49,459 nt of DNA from contig NZ_JADABY010000012.1 of assembly GCF_015672735.1 (NCBI RefSeq), positions 1 to 49,459 on the forward strand, read 5' to 3'. The notes below the pieces were generated by a model. That model was not told where the DNA came from. It saw only the letters and a program-made list of their open reading frames with translations, and searched no databases. Below, in pieces: positions 18,912 to 30,168 of this stretch (position 1 is the stretch's first letter; each line of letters starts with the position of its first letter). The stretch is from Citrobacter sp. Res13-Sevr-PEB04-36. Lineage in GTDB: Bacteria; Pseudomonadota; Gammaproteobacteria; Enterobacterales; Enterobacteriaceae. The position numbers and the translations under genes are program-made.

Positions 18912-21900
18912 AACGTCTCCTCCAGTGTCGCACCGGCAAACATCTCGTCCATCAAGGCAACCAATTCTGCGTCAGGTCGGGTCGCGTAAATACCCTGCTG
19001 CGGTTGTTCGCTGTCAACGCCGCGCAGGAAGAGGTAGATGACGCCGCCAAAATGACGTTCATAGTCGTAGTCTGCGATGCGATGACGTAAATAGCGGTGC
19101 AGCGCCAGGGTATAAAGCTGATATTGCAGATCATAGCGATGCGCCTGCATGGCAGCGGCCATCGCCTGCTGGGTGTACGCCGTACTGTCTTCACCCAACC
19201 AGTTAGACTTGTAGTCGAGCAGGTAATAACGCCCCTGATGACGAAACACCAGGTCGATAAACCCTTTCAGCATGCCGCGTACCTGCATAAAGTCCAGCGG
19301 AGGACAGCCCGCCGAGAGCGGGTCATACTGGCGGATCAACGCATCCAGTTGGCTGGCAATCAGCGGCTGCGAAATCGGCAGATAAAACTCCATCTCCACC
19401 TGTTTTTCATGCGCTGAAAGTGCGCTCAGGCTCACGCCAGTTTCGTTGAGCGGCGCATGCAAAATGGCCTCCAGCCACGGGGTCAGAACCGGCGCCCAAT
19501 GTGCGTCATACCCGCCAAGCGCGAGTTGTTCCTGCACCCAAAGCGGGTCCACCGGCTGGGTAAAATCAAGCACTTCAAACAGGCTATGCAGAAATGTTCC
19601 CGGCGACGCCCCACGCGGAAACTGGTGCGGCGTGAGTCCGGACTCCACAATCGCTTCGCCGACGCCCGCCGCATCAACGTCCAGCCGGGGGATCAGATCC
19701 TGCGCGATACCGTGCCCGCGCTGTTGCAGGCCGGAATAACTGGTAACGCGCCAGTTATCGCCTGGCAGGCGCGGTAGCGTCCGCGCACTCAACGGCTCGC
19801 GGCTTTCTTCAGCAGAAAGCCAGCGTTCGGTGTCCGGTTCATCAGGGACCCGACAGGCAATATCATCACTACAAAGCGCGTCAATGGCGGCGCGCAGTCC
19901 GGCAGCGTCCATCGGCTCGCCTTTTTGCAACAGACGGCCCAGCGCGCTTTGATGCACATCGGTGTCACCTTTTTTATCTCCCCGGCGGCGTACCAGCGGC
20001 GCAACGCCAAGGCTGCAGTGCCATACCGAACGGGTCAACGCGACGTAGAGCAAACGCAGGTCTTCCGCCAGACGTTCAACCTCAGCCAGCTCGACGCTCT
20101 CATCGGCCTGGCTGAGATCCAGCACCGCTTCAAACGAACGGCGATCGTGATAGAACGCCTGATCCTGCACGCGAAAATGGGTAATGAAAGGCAGCCAGAC
20201 CAGCGGGTATTCCAGCCCTTTCGATTTGTGAATGGTAACGATTTTGACCAGGTGCTTATCGCTTTCCAGCCTGAGCTGCTGGCTGGACGCGTTGCTGTCT
20301 GGCTCAAGAATATGCTGGGATAACCAGCGCACCAACGCATGCTCGCTTTCCAACTGCGAACCTGCCTCCTGTAGCAGCTCGCTAATGTGCAAAATATCGG
20401 TCAGGCGACGCTCACCTCCCGCCGTTGCCAGCAGGTTTTCCGCAATCTGGCGCGCCGACATCAGCGCGCGCAGCATCGGCATCACGCCGCGCTTGTGCCA
20501 GAGCTGACGGTATCCGTCAAACTCCTCGACTACCGCATCCCAGGCATGCTCATCATTATTGAGCGTTTCGATATCCTGCGCATTCAGCCCCATCATCGAC
20601 GTTGCCAGCGCGCTACGCAGCGTATTTTCACGCTCCGGCGTCATCACCGCCTGCAATACCCACAGTAGTTCCTGCGCTTCGAGGGTTTCAAAGACGCTGT
20701 CACGGTTGGAAAGATAGACCGACGGGATCGCCAGTTGCGTCAGCGCATCGCGGATAAGCGCCGCCTCCTGGCGACTGCGCACCAGCACGCTGATATCCGA
20801 CGCGCGCACCGGTCGTGATGTTTTAGCGCTCGTCAGAAGTGCCTCGCCCGCGTGTCCGGCTTTCAGCCAGTCGCGAATTTGCGTCGCACAAACCCGGGCC
20901 ATGTAATTCTGATAGTCACCGACACCGCAACTTTCCCCGTCCATTAACCACATGTTGATCGCTGGCTGTGTTTCACCGTTCAGGACAAACCGCAACGACT
21001 GATTTTTTTCGGCGGATTTCACCGGACTAAAGGGGATTTCGCGGAACATAAAGGCGTCGGTCATCTGGCTAAACAGCGTATTCACACCATTAACCATGCC
21101 AGGCGCCGAGCGCCAGTTGGTGTCGAGCGTATAGTGCGCGCTCACTTCGCTGCGCGCCTTCATATAGGTAAAAATATCCGCGCCGCGAAACGCGTAAATC
21201 GCCTGTTTCGGGTCGCCAATCAGCAGCAGGGCCGTATCCGGCTGATGCTGCCAAATACGGCGGAAAATGCGATATTGCTGCGGATCGGTGTCCTGGAATT
21301 CATCAATCATTGCCACCGGAAAACGGCTGCGGATGGCTGTCGCCAGTGCGTCGCCGCTTTCGCTGCGCAGCGCCGCATCGAGACGACTGAGCATATCGTC
21401 AAAACCCAGCTCACCGCGTCGACGTTTTTCTGCAGCCACCGTTTCGCGGATCTCCGCCAGTGCCCGTGTGATCACCAAATCGCGAATGGTCAGCGGCTCA
21501 GCGAGCAGTTCATCAATGGCAACAAAGAGCGGATGCTGTGGCGTGACGCCGCCCGCTTTGGTGCGATCCTCCAGAAAACGCTGGGAGAATTTTTCCAGAG
21601 CATCCGGCAGTTGATAACTTTGCGTTTCTTCCTGCGCCCAGGCGCTTATCTTCTCGATCCATTTGCCCTGATTACCCCGGTTAAACTTACGTCGGTCGAT
21701 CCCGGAGGCCTCCAGCAATCCGTCCAGCTCATCAACCGAATCGCACCATTGCTGCTTGATTTGATTGATGCACGCGAGGATTTTTTCGTGTCGGGATGCC
21801 AGCGTTTCATCAGCTGACGGCGGCGCTTTAATGACCGGCGCTTCCCCTTGCAAGTAGCGATCGATATCCCTCAGCAGCGCCTGCGGCCCTTTCCACGTTT

Positions 21901-22453
21901 CAAAAACCACCTTCGCAATGTCGCGAGACAGCGGGTAGCAATGCCGACGCCAAAAGTCCGCGCAGGCCTGATAACGTAGCAGTGATTCATCTTCAATCAG
22001 CTGTTGTTCAAACAACATGCCGGACTCAAAGGCATTGAGACTGAGCATGCGCTGACAAAAACCGTGAATGGTAAACACCGCCGCTTCATCCATCTGTCGT
22101 TCAGCCAGCAGCAGCCACTGCGCGGCCTGCTTTTTATCGGCAATTTCATCTAACAGACGGGCGTACAGCGGGTTTTCGGTGGTTTCACGCAGGCAGGCAA
22201 TACGCAGTTCATGGATGTTGCTACGAATACGTCCACGCAGTTCTTCAGTGGCCGCCTCCGTAAAGGTGACCACTAACAGCTCTTCGACGGTCAGCGGGCG
22301 GGGAAAGGCGGCAGAGCCGCCCAGTCCAAGTAGTAAACGTAAATACAGGGCGGCGATGGTAAAGGTTTTACCGGTGCCTGCGGAGGCTTCAATCAGACGC
22401 TCGCCCGTCAGGGGCAAGCGGAGAGGATCAAGGGACTCAGCGGCATCATTCAT
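18908..22453 (-). CDS. recB: Exodeoxyribonuclease V beta chain, RecB helicase-nuclease
   Basis: A 1181-aa protein with an N-terminal SF1A 3'-5' helicase (Walker [10 protein letters not shown] at residues 22-30; Walker B region [37 protein letters not shown]) and a C-terminal PD-(D/E)XK nuclease ([26 protein letters not shown]). The nuclease domain degrades DNA, nicks at Chi and loads RecA. I chose the ATG at 22453, giving [15 protein letters not shown] and an 8-bp overlap with ptrA like the one known in E. coli. A GTG three codons earlier (22462) is also in frame. It overlaps recD by 4 bp. Confidence 0.97.
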   Translation of the reverse strand: MNDAAESLDPLRLPLTGERLIEASAGTGKTFTIAALYLRLLLGLGGSAAFPRPLTVEELLVVTFTEAATEELRGRIRSNIHELRIACLRETTENPLYARLLDEIADKKQAAQWLLLAERQMDEAAVFTIHGFCQRMLSLNAFESGMLFEQQLIEDESLLRYQACADFWRRHCYPLSRDIAKVVFETWKGPQALLRDIDRYLQGEAPVIKAPPSADETLASRHEKILACINQIKQQWCDSVDELDGLLEASGIDRRKFNRGNQGKWIEKISAWAQEETQSYQLPDALEKFSQRFLEDRTKAGGVTPQHPLFVAIDELLAEPLTIRDLVITRALAEIRETVAAEKRRRGELGFDDMLSRLDAALRSESGDALATAIRSRFPVAMIDEFQDTDPQQYRIFRRIWQHQPDTALLLIGDPKQAIYAFRGADIFTYMKARSEVSAHYTLDTNWRSAPGMVNGVNTLFSQMTDAFMFREIPFSPVKSAEKNQSLRFVLNGETQPAINMWLMDGESCGVGDYQNYMARVCATQIRDWLKAGHAGEALLTSAKTSRPVRASDISVLVRSRQEAALIRDALTQLAIPSVYLSNRDSVFETLEAQELLWVLQAVMTPERENTLRSALATSMMGLNAQDIETLNNDEHAWDAVVEEFDGYRQLWHKRGVMPMLRALMSARQIAENLLATAGGERRLTDILHISELLQEAGSQLESEHALVRWLSQHILEPDSNASSQQLRLESDKHLVKIVTIHKSKGLEYPLVWLPFITHFRVQDQAFYHDRRSFEAVLDLSQADESVELAEVERLAEDLRLLYVALTRSVWHCSLGVAPLVRRRGDKKGDTDVHQSALGRLLQKGEPMDAAGLRAAIDALCSDDIACRVPDEPDTERWLSAEESREPLSARTLPRLPGDNWRVTSYSGLQQRGHGIAQDLIPRLDVDAAGVGEAIVESGLTPHQFPRGASPGTFLHSLFEVLDFTQPVDPLWVQEQLALGGYDAHWAPVLTPWLEAILHAPLNETGVSLSALSAHEKQVEMEFYLPISQPLIASQLDALIRQYDPLSAGCPPLDFMQVRGMLKGFIDLVFRHQGRYYLLDYKSNWLGEDSTAYTQQAMAAAMQAHRYDLQYQLYTLALHRYLRHRIADYDYERHFGGVIYLFLRGVDSEQPQQGIYATRPDAELVALMDEMFAGATLEETL

Positions 22454-25334
22454 TCTTTTCACTCATCAGGGGTAAGGTTTGCTGCAACGCGCTGACAGTC
22501 TGCCACACTTTCCAGCCTTCCGGGCGCACATAGTCTGCCTTCCCGTTCTGACTGCCGGAAACCTGTGACAGTATCGCCATGCCTTGCGGCTCAACCACCG
22601 CCTGATGGAAGAAATCGGCAAGCTTTTGCGGCGTCAGCAGTTTAATCTGAGCCACGATTTTATCACGTGAATCGAAGCGCATATTACCCCGATCGAAATC
22701 TTTGCTTAACTGCGAAGCTTCTGCCCCCAACGTTTGCGGCGCCTGCAGCATTTGCGCAATGATAGCCTGCTGAATTTGCGCGAACTCATCGGCTTTCATC
22801 GCCCGCAGCTTCGCTTCCGCCGTGGGGAAAAATGCTTTGTAGCGGTCCCACAGATAAGACGGCTGCTTGTCACTGCTTTGCAGAAGGAAGCCCATCCCCC
22901 ACTGACGGCCCACACTCATCGGGAAGGCAAATACGGCATAGCCCAACTGCTCTTCGGTGCGCAGCTGATTGTAGAACCACGGCTGCACAATCTGCCCTAA
23001 CATGGCGCTGTAGGCAGAGCTGGTGTATTCATCGTAGCCGGTGGGGACAAATACTGCCGCCAGCGCGGAGTCTGTGCTGCTGCCCGCTTTTTCAAAGATA
23101 ACGGACTGCTTTTTGTCCACCACCACATCTTTGTTACGACACCACTCCGAGCCGTTAGCACCCAGCTGTTTCTGGATGTCCCGCGCCATGGTCTTCGCCT
23201 GCGCCTCGCTCATATTACCAATCACGAGGAATTCAGGTCGCGCCCCGGCTTTTAACGTGTCACGGTAGGTCATCACCTCATTTAAGGTAATGGAAGGCAG
23301 CAGCTTACGGCGCTCATCACGCGAGAAGTACGGCACCTGAGAAAGCATCTGTACCGGCATAATCGCCTGGTCGTAGGCTTTGCCTTTTTCTGCGGAGTCC
23401 ATCATCTGCGCGTACCAGGACTTCGCCTGTTCCAGCTGTTCGTCCGTAGAGGTATAGCTGAAATAGCCGCTCAGCAGCGCCTGAAAAAGCTGCGGTAAAC
23501 GTTGTGTATAGCCGTTGGCGTTGAGCATCAAACCGTTGTTGGCGTTGGTCGAGAAGCCAATACCGCCCACCGCAGCCTGGTTACTCAACTGGTCAAGCGC
23601 AATGCCTGCCAGGTAATCGTTAAGCGCGAATAACACCTGGTTTTTGGCGCTGTCCATCGCCTTCGGGTTACGCAGGATCACGCTGACGTCGGCCTTCGGC
23701 TCAGTGGCAAAATACTGGCTCGGCGCATAGACCACGCGTAAATCCGGCTCATCGACGATCAGATCCGGATGCGCATATTTTTTATCCGCTTTAATCAGTG
23801 TGAAATCATCAGGAATATAGGGGTTCAACTCTGGCAAAGACAGCGCAATGCCCTGCGCTTTTTGCTGCCAGTCAGCGAAGGTTTTGTCGCTTATTTTATC
23901 GACCTGATAAGGCGCATCAACAAAGTATGCGGTTTTGTTGTGCGGCTCTTTCGGGCTGATGTACCAGATACGCGCGTTTTGCGGCGTCATCATCGCCAGA
24001 CGCTGCTGCACGGCTTTCGCATCGTACTGGTCGGCAATATTTACCGCATCCAGCGTATGCTCTACCGGAACGCGGATCATGGTATCTGCCAGCCATTCCA
24101 CATAGTCCATATCACGGGTGATGGACGGATAGCGGAAGTCGAGATCCAGCACGTGCGCCAGCTCGTCGAAATAACGTTTATCGACGCCTTTATCGCGTAA
24201 CAGGTTGAGATAGCTGAAGATGGCCGCGACCACTTCATCGCGATTCGCCAGGCCTTTGTCGGTTAAGGTCGCGGAAATAGCTAATACACCGCTGTTACCG
24301 TTGACCACCGGATCAGAGTCCGCACGGATGCCTTCCACTAACCCCTGTTTTTGCAGCCAGTCAGACAAGGTACCAGGGCTGCGGTTGCCAATCAGGTACG
24401 TCACCAGCTCATCCGTTTTACTGCGAAACTGTGCGCTATTGTTATCAATACGAAACTCAATGCGCAGCACTTTACGCGGCATCGCCGGGACATAGTGGAT
24501 TATGATGCCTTTTTGCGCGTCGGTAACTACCGGGACGGTGATTTCCGGCTTTTCGATATTTTTGTTCGGCACCCGTCCGAAGGTATCAGCGGCTATCCGC
24601 GCCAGTTCTGGCAGCGGTTTATTGCTGTAAATTACCGCCTTCATCACGTTTGCCGAGTAGTACTTTTCATGAAACGTCTGTAAAGCCTGCAGCACCGGAT
24701 TACCCGGCTTGTCGCTCAGCGTTTGCAAGTTACCGCCGGAGAAGCGCGAGCCCGGGTGCGCCGGGTTAATGGTCTCGGCACTCACCTGCGCCATACGCAT
24801 ACCGTCACGGGTACGCGCCAGCGTCAGCTCAGAGTTGACAGCATTGCGCTCGCGATCGGCATATTTTTTATCCAGCAACGGTTCGGCAATGGCGTCCGCC
24901 AGACGATCTACCGCCCCGACCAGCGCGTCGTTTTCAACTTCAAGGTAGAAAGCCGTGCGATAAGGCGCCGTGCTGGCATTGTGACTGCCGCCGTGCATTT
25001 TAAGGAATTCCGCTAAGCTGTCCGGCTGCGGGTATTTTTTCGAGCCCATCAGACACATATGTTCGAGGTAATGCGCCAGCCCCTGATGCTCGTCGGGATC
25101 TTCCAGAGACCCAACCGGCACCACCAGTGCGGAAAGGGATTTCACGGCCTGAGGATCGGATACCAGCAAGACGACCATGCCGTTATCCAGGCGCACAGCC
25201 TGATACTGGCGGGTATCTTTATCGCTTTTACGGATGGTTTCAGCTAAGGGCTGCCAACCGGTATCTGCCTGACTTACGGGCGCCCAAAGGGCGACGAACA
25301 ACAGTATTGCGCAAAACCAGGTGCTGCGGGGCAT
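22446..25334 (-). CDS. ptrA: Protease III (pitrilysin), periplasmic zinc metalloprotease
   Basis: A 962-aa M16A protease, equal in length to E. coli PtrA. The N-terminal Sec signal (MPRSTWFCAILLFVALWAPVSQA) sends it to the periplasm, where it degrades small peptides such as insulin B chain. The inverted zinc motif HYLEH is at residues 88-92, with the distal Glu in the RNAVNSELTLARTRDG region (about 169). Four M16 repeats follow, only the first catalytic. It lies between recC and recB and overlaps recB by 8 bp, although no role in recombination is known. A 177-bp gap to recC may carry its own promoter. Confidence 0.97.
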   Translation of the reverse strand: MPRSTWFCAILLFVALWAPVSQADTGWQPLAETIRKSDKDTRQYQAVRLDNGMVVLLVSDPQAVKSLSALVVPVGSLEDPDEHQGLAHYLEHMCLMGSKKYPQPDSLAEFLKMHGGSHNASTAPYRTAFYLEVENDALVGAVDRLADAIAEPLLDKKYADRERNAVNSELTLARTRDGMRMAQVSAETINPAHPGSRFSGGNLQTLSDKPGNPVLQALQTFHEKYYSANVMKAVIYSNKPLPELARIAADTFGRVPNKNIEKPEITVPVVTDAQKGIIIHYVPAMPRKVLRIEFRIDNNSAQFRSKTDELVTYLIGNRSPGTLSDWLQKQGLVEGIRADSDPVVNGNSGVLAISATLTDKGLANRDEVVAAIFSYLNLLRDKGVDKRYFDELAHVLDLDFRYPSITRDMDYVEWLADTMIRVPVEHTLDAVNIADQYDAKAVQQRLAMMTPQNARIWYISPKEPHNKTAYFVDAPYQVDKISDKTFADWQQKAQGIALSLPELNPYIPDDFTLIKADKKYAHPDLIVDEPDLRVVYAPSQYFATEPKADVSVILRNPKAMDSAKNQVLFALNDYLAGIALDQLSNQAAVGGIGFSTNANNGLMLNANGYTQRLPQLFQALLSGYFSYTSTDEQLEQAKSWYAQMMDSAEKGKAYDQAIMPVQMLSQVPYFSRDERRKLLPSITLNEVMTYRDTLKAGARPEFLVIGNMSEAQAKTMARDIQKQLGANGSEWCRNKDVVVDKKQSVIFEKAGSSTDSALAAVFVPTGYDEYTSSAYSAMLGQIVQPWFYNQLRTEEQLGYAVFAFPMSVGRQWGMGFLLQSSDKQPSYLWDRYKAFFPTAEAKLRAMKADEFAQIQQAIIAQMLQAPQTLGAEASQLSKDFDRGNMRFDSRDKIVAQIKLLTPQKLADFFHQAVVEPQGMAILSQVSGSQNGKADYVRPEGWKVWQTVSALQQTLPLMSEKNE

Positions 25335-25511
25335 TCACAAACCTCATCATTAACGTATTCACCTGTTCACAGCAAACCACGCTGAAAGGCGGGGTCTGAA
25401 CAGGGCAAGACTTTGTGCTGAACGAGTCAGCATCTTATGTGTAAGAATCAGTCCGTGACAGAAAGCGCATCATAGAGGAAGCCATCCAGCTGCGCAATTT
25501 TTATACAATCA

Positions 25512-28500
25512 TCATGACTGATTAAAGCGAAATAATGGTAACAAAAAGCGTTGAGACTGCGACACGATGGCCTCTAGTGTATCCTGCTCCAGCTGACGCC
25601 ACAGGCGTTGATACCAGATATCATCGCCCTCACCGCGTACCATCATGTTGCCTTCGTAAGCCTGCAAAAACTTACTACGCGCTTTTTGCCGCGTATCATC
25701 GTCCTCTAACATGGCATCATTTGCGGCGTCATAACAGGTTTTTATCCACGCCCCACCGCTTTCCGGTAGCACCAGCAACGGCGATGACATGCCCTCGCGA
25801 TACCCGTCAATAAGCTGCGCCAGGTAAAGCATTGCCTGTTCGGCATCCAGTGGCGGGAAACGCCACTCTGCGTCTTTACGCAGGAACAGTCGACTCTCTC
25901 CCGTTCCGCCACTGGCACAATAGACAAGATGTTCCAGCCAAAGTTGCACGCCCTGAGAAACGCTTATCAAAGATGGGCGCCAGCGCAACAAGCCGTCCTG
26001 CTGAACCTGCGGTAGCCACCCGGTGATATGCACGCCATTGCAGTTGAGATCGATTTCCATGCTCTGACCCGGCTGGCGGCAGGCGATAATACGCTCGGCC
26101 AGCGACTGCATTTCCTGGCGCTGGGTATCCCACAGAATTTCGCCAAATGCCCCATAAGGCAGTGAGCCCGCCGCACGGAAATGACGGAACAAACGCTCTG
26201 CGTCATGCTCTTCAACCAGCGTGTTAAGCAATTGCTGATTAAGCTGATAGCGGGTTAATCCTTCAAGGATAAAGGGTTCCGTCTCCGGGATTTCACTCTC
26301 TTCAGAGCGGAAGTTCACCTGTAGCCGCATCTGGAAAAAAGCCCGCACCGGGTGTGCCCAGAATCTCTGCAGCGTCTCCAGCGTCAGGGTTTCAGGCATG
26401 ACATATGGCAGTGGCTGCACAAAATCAGTGTGCGCTTTGCCTGTCAAGCTCGCCGCCGGCAGCCACTCCCGGGCATAGCTTTGCTGTTCGCCCGGTAGAT
26501 AGTTTTGTGCGTCAAAAGGCATACGGGTATGCAAACGAGTAATGTGCGCTTTTACCCGGGCTTCGCTTTCATCACAGGTGAGCGCTTCATCACCCGGCAA
26601 ATAGTGGCTTTGTCCAATGTAGTCCAGCAACTCCTGCACCAGCACCGACGGGAAGCGCTCGCTGTTGTCCTGGATTGAACGGCCAATGTAGCTGATGTAG
26701 AGCGTTTGCTGCGCCGAGATCAGAGCTTCCAGAAACAAATAGCGGTCATCATCGCGGCGGCTTCGGTCGCCACGCATCGGCTTTTGACTCATCAGATCAA
26801 AACCTAAAGGCGCAAGCTGGCGCGGATAAACGCCGTCGTTCATGCCCAGCAGACACACTACTTTGAAAGGAATCGATCGCATCGGCATCAAGGTACAGAT
26901 ATTGACCGGCCCCGCAAGGAAGCGCTGGCTAATGCGTTCCTGGTCGAGCCGTTGCGCCAGCTCATCGCGTAACAGCGAAAGCGGCACGGCCTCACCGTAT
27001 TTAGCCCCCAGACCTTCAGCAATAATGTCCTGCCACTGATCTTTAATCAGCGTCATTGCCGCTTCGGTATCCACATCCGGCAGGAAGAAATCATTGAGCA
27101 TGTCGTTGCAGACAGGCAACCACTCTTCCAGCGGACGTTCCTGCGCCAGACCCCGACGCCAGAGATTCAGTTTCATCAACAACGAAGCCAGGTGCCCCAC
27201 CAGTTCGGCGATCAAACCGCTGGACTCATCATACGGCAGTACGGATTGCCACTCCCCCTGCGCACTTTCCATCGCATAGCCCAGCAGCATGCGCGTCAAA
27301 CCAAATTGCCAGGTGTGTTGGCCTGTCGGCGGCAGTGCCAGTTCACGCACGTTGTCATCATCAATGCCCCAGCGAATGCCAGACTCATTCACCCACAAGC
27401 GGAGGTAGCGCAGCCCTTCTTCGTTGATATTGAAGCGCGCCGCCAGCACAGGAACATCCAGTAAGGCCAGCACATCCTCGGAGACAAAGCGGCTGTCCGG
27501 CAACGACAGCAGGCTAATAAACGCCTGTAAAACAGGATGGGACTGCCGCGCGCGACGGTCAGAAATGGCATACGGTAAATAGCAATCGGCCGGTGCGCTG
27601 CCAAAAACAGCCTGGATAAAGGGGCTGTAGCTGTCGATATCCGCCACCATGACGATGATATCGCGCGGCGTCAGCGTTGGGTCCGCTGCAAGCATCGCCA
27701 GCAGGCGATCATGGAGAATTTCCACCTCTCGCTGCGGGCTGTGGCAGACATGAAACGTTACGCTGGTGTCAGTCGGCTCAAGTAAGCGCTTATTATCGCT
27801 ATGCGAATACTCCTCCAGATTAACACCCGCCACGGCCCGGCTTTCCAGTTCGAGGATATCCGACTGAATGTTATGCAACAGATTGTCGGGCGTGATATCC
27901 ACAAACGCATCCAGCTCCTGAGTGTTTTCCAGCTCTGAAAGCAGGTAAATATAGTCCCGCCCCAGTTTGCCCCACGAGGCCAGCAGCGGGTTACTGACAT
28001 CCTGTTCGCCGTCGCTGTTAAACAACTCTTCAGCATTCTGGCTATCACGAAACAGCGGCAGATGACGTTCTTCAAAGCTATGCCGACGCTGGCGTGCCAG
28101 CAGCTTTGCCAGATACGCGGGATCTTTAATATCGCCCCAGTAGTAACGACATGGATTAGTAAACAACAGATGAATTTCAATGTGCTTACCCAGCGCCTGC
28201 AGCGCCTGAAGATACACGGGCGGCAGTGCGGAAATACCGCAAATAAAGACGCGAGCGGGCAGCCCCTGCGGGCAGCTTGAGGCATTTTCCAGGGTCTGAA
28301 TAAATCGCTGATATAAATTAGCGCGGTGCCAGCGCTCTTGCCCCAGCTCAGCGGTGTATTCCACCAGCGCTTTCCACAACGGTGCCTGCCAGGCCTGAGA
28401 CTCTCCCAATCCTTCAACCTGTTTCCCCGCCTCCCACTGCGTCAGCCAGTCAGGACGATAGACTAAGTACTGGTCAAACAGGTCAGCGGCACGTGAGGAG

Positions 28501-28880
28501 AGCTGAAACAGCTTACGTTTGTCGGTATCGTCCGTCAGATACTGGCGCAGTAGCGTGAATGCCTCGTCGTCCAGCAACTGCGGCAGCAGCGTCATCAGCT
28601 TCCAGCTCATACTCTGCTTGCTGAACGCACTTTCTTTTGGGATATCCGGCAGTACCCGCACAAACATATCCCAGATAAAACTCGCAGGTAGCGGGAAGTC
28701 AATATTGGCGGCAATGCCGAACTTCTGTGCCAGAGTCATTTGTAGCCATTGCGCCATGCCGGTACTTTGAACCAGGATCATTTCGGGTTCAAAGGGATCG
28801 TCGAGCCGGTCGCGCTCAACGATATATTCCATTAACGCTTCCAGCACATCCAGACGATTGGAGTGGTAGACCCTTAACAT
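25512..28880 (-). CDS. recC: Exodeoxyribonuclease V gamma chain, RecC
   Basis: A 1122-aa subunit equal in length to E. coli RecC. It is the scaffold of RecBCD, with an inactivated helicase-like N-terminus (VYHSNRLDVLEALMEYIV), the pin that splits the duplex and the channel that recognises Chi. Recognisable segments are LVQSTGMAQWLQM (about 38-50), RVFICGISALPPVYLQAL, CLLGMNDGVYPRQ and a defunct nuclease-like C-terminal third. It begins 12 bp after the ppdC stop, so it is probably co-transcribed with the pilin-like genes. A Chi octamer on the coding strand lies at 28371-28378. Confidence 0.97.
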   Translation of the reverse strand: MLRVYHSNRLDVLEALMEYIVERDRLDDPFEPEMILVQSTGMAQWLQMTLAQKFGIAANIDFPLPASFIWDMFVRVLPDIPKESAFSKQSMSWKLMTLLPQLLDDEAFTLLRQYLTDDTDKRKLFQLSSRAADLFDQYLVYRPDWLTQWEAGKQVEGLGESQAWQAPLWKALVEYTAELGQERWHRANLYQRFIQTLENASSCPQGLPARVFICGISALPPVYLQALQALGKHIEIHLLFTNPCRYYWGDIKDPAYLAKLLARQRRHSFEERHLPLFRDSQNAEELFNSDGEQDVSNPLLASWGKLGRDYIYLLSELENTQELDAFVDITPDNLLHNIQSDILELESRAVAGVNLEEYSHSDNKRLLEPTDTSVTFHVCHSPQREVEILHDRLLAMLAADPTLTPRDIIVMVADIDSYSPFIQAVFGSAPADCYLPYAISDRRARQSHPVLQAFISLLSLPDSRFVSEDVLALLDVPVLAARFNINEEGLRYLRLWVNESGIRWGIDDDNVRELALPPTGQHTWQFGLTRMLLGYAMESAQGEWQSVLPYDESSGLIAELVGHLASLLMKLNLWRRGLAQERPLEEWLPVCNDMLNDFFLPDVDTEAAMTLIKDQWQDIIAEGLGAKYGEAVPLSLLRDELAQRLDQERISQRFLAGPVNICTLMPMRSIPFKVVCLLGMNDGVYPRQLAPLGFDLMSQKPMRGDRSRRDDDRYLFLEALISAQQTLYISYIGRSIQDNSERFPSVLVQELLDYIGQSHYLPGDEALTCDESEARVKAHITRLHTRMPFDAQNYLPGEQQSYAREWLPAASLTGKAHTDFVQPLPYVMPETLTLETLQRFWAHPVRAFFQMRLQVNFRSEESEIPETEPFILEGLTRYQLNQQLLNTLVEEHDAERLFRHFRAAGSLPYGAFGEILWDTQRQEMQSLAERIIACRQPGQSMEIDLNCNGVHITGWLPQVQQDGLLRWRPSLISVSQGVQLWLEHLVYCASGGTGESRLFLRKDAEWRFPPLDAEQAMLYLAQLIDGYREGMSSPLLVLPESGGAWIKTCYDAANDAMLEDDDTRQKARSKFLQAYEGNMMVRGEGDDIWYQRLWRQLEQDTLEAIVSQSQRFLLPLFRFNQS

Positions 28881-28892
28881 AGCGGCTCCTGA

Positions 28893-29216
28893 CTACTGAC
28901 TGTTCGGGCAGTGCAGACGCGTCATTTGACCTTGCCTGCCTAGGGGTGAAGAAAGTTTGACGTTGATGCTGACACATCCCGCCCGCGTTGTCTGCATTCG
29001 GTTTACCTGCCAGTTTAACGGCGGCGAAAATGCCGTCATCTGGGTTTGCATCCACGCATGACGCCATAGCTGCTGATACTGACTTCTGATGAGGAAACTG
29101 TTCATCAACACACGTTGATACCCCGACAATGCCGTCACAATCATTATCATAAGTACCATTGCCAACATCACTTCTGGCAGGCTAAAACCGCGTTGCCGGT
29201 TCAGGGTAGCAGACAT
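28893..29216 (-). CDS. ppdC: Prepilin-type protein PpdC
   Basis: A 107-aa type IV pilin-like protein. The leader [10 protein letters not shown] is followed by [23 protein letters not shown], i.e. cleavage after Gly10, N-methylated Phe, Glu at mature position 5 and a hydrophobic helix. It overlaps ygdB by 16 bp and lies 12 bp before recC. In E. coli this cluster is homologous to minor pilin or pseudopilin genes but lies away from the pilus assembly genes (hofBC-ppdD, hofMNOPQ). It may prime assembly of PpdD pili. The short C-terminal region is poorly conserved. Confidence 0.9.
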   Translation of the reverse strand: MSATLNRQRGFSLPEVMLAMVLMIMIVTALSGYQRVLMNSFLIRSQYQQLWRHAWMQTQMTAFSPPLNWQVNRMQTTRAGCVSINVKLSSPLGRQGQMTRLHCPNSQ

Positions 29217-29608
29217 AGCGCTGCCTCCCTTAGTGGGCAGAAATCGCTCCAGCCGTGTGCGGAGAAGACGATATTACCGTCGATTACTTCGCCCTGCCGC
29301 CATAGTGATATCCCTTCATAATGTGCAATAAGCAACACGTTATTATCGCCATGCAATCGCAGGCAAACCGCTGCATTCGCTGTTAAATCACGCCGACATT
29401 GCACGGCGGACTGTGATAACCAGGACTGCATACGTCCCCATTCCATGGCGGATTGCACCACAGCCTGGCGCTGCAAAGCCTGACTTTCTATGGCAACGCG
29501 CGAAGCAAAACTGGCCTCCTGTTGGCTAAGTCCCTGCAGCAGCAAACCACCGAGTAGCAGAAGCAAAAGCACCATCGCCAGGGACGATACGCCGCGCTCC
29601 CGGTTCAC
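29201..29608 (-). CDS. ygdB: Minor pilin-like protein YgdB (PilX/GspK-like, no Glu5)
   Basis: A 135-aa protein beginning GTG (29608, within the overlapping GTGA of ppdB). The leader MNRERG is followed by [20 protein letters not shown]. The peptidase Gly is present, but the fifth residue of the predicted mature chain is Ala (VSSLA) rather than the Glu found in its three neighbours. Lack of Glu5 is characteristic of the tip subunit (GspK/PilX type) in pilus and type II secretion minor-pilin complexes. That fits a four-gene minor complex (ppdA, ppdB, ygdB, ppdC). Its role is unproven. Confidence 0.85.
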   Translation of the reverse strand: MNRERGVSSLAMVLLLLLLGGLLLQGLSQQEASFASRVAIESQALQRQAVVQSAMEWGRMQSWLSQSAVQCRRDLTANAAVCLRLHGDNNVLLIAHYEGISLWRQGEVIDGNIVFSAHGWSDFCPLREAALCLLP

Positions 29609-30168
29609 AGATTAAACCCCGTCACGCTATAGCGCGCTTCAACAACTTTTTGTGGCTCAATTTTGCTGATTCCGCGTAGACGTAAGGTCAGAACAGGCGC
29701 AAATCCGCTGATGTTCTGGCGTTCAACCTGAAATGTCTCAATCAGTATCGCGTCAGGATCGGTCATTTTATCCCAGCCCTTTCCGTCGCAGGATGTCGCA
29801 CCACGCAAGGTTTCCAGCACCTGTTCTTGTAAACGAAAGCCGATCAGGTCTGCGTCTTTTGCCGGGGTGACCTCCCAAACGCCGTTGCCGTTGGCATCCC
29901 AACGCGCAATCACGCAATCACCGTGACCCGATATCACCAGCCCTTCACCGCTACAGTTTCCAGGACAGTACCCCGCCCGCTGGAGATGTTTCGCCACCGT
30001 ATAGACTCGCTGCCAGAGTTCATCTTCAAGAGCTAACTGGCGCGTGTTAAGCAAAATATCGCGCTGAAGCGCCGGTAAAAAGCGCGTTGCCCCCAGTAGC
30101 AAAACGCTGCTGATGGCCATTGCTATCAGCACCTCCAGCAGTGAAAAACCACGCTCATTTACCGACAT
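29605..30168 (-). CDS. ppdB: Prepilin-type protein PpdB
   Basis: A 187-aa pilin-like protein: leader MSVNERG, then [20 protein letters not shown] with Glu at mature position 5. It overlaps ppdA by 10 bp and ygdB by 4 bp, a tight operon. Four cysteines in the C-terminal domain ([23 protein letters not shown]) could form disulfides in the periplasm. It resembles PilW/GspJ-type minor pilins in size and position. Expression conditions are not evident here. Confidence 0.9.
   Translation of the reverse strand: MSVNERGFSLLEVLIAMAISSVLLLGATRFLPALQRDILLNTRQLALEDELWQRVYTVAKHLQRAGYCPGNCSGEGLVISGHGDCVIARWDANGNGVWEVTPAKDADLIGFRLQEQVLETLRGATSCDGKGWDKMTDPDAILIETFQVERQNISGFAPVLTLRLRGISKIEPQKVVEARYSVTGFNL

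Noticed and set aside
21134-21817. Long open frame (227 codons) antisense to recB
   Set aside because: It is a shadow of a long GC-rich gene, with low-complexity composition, and recB is intact and well matched on the other strand.
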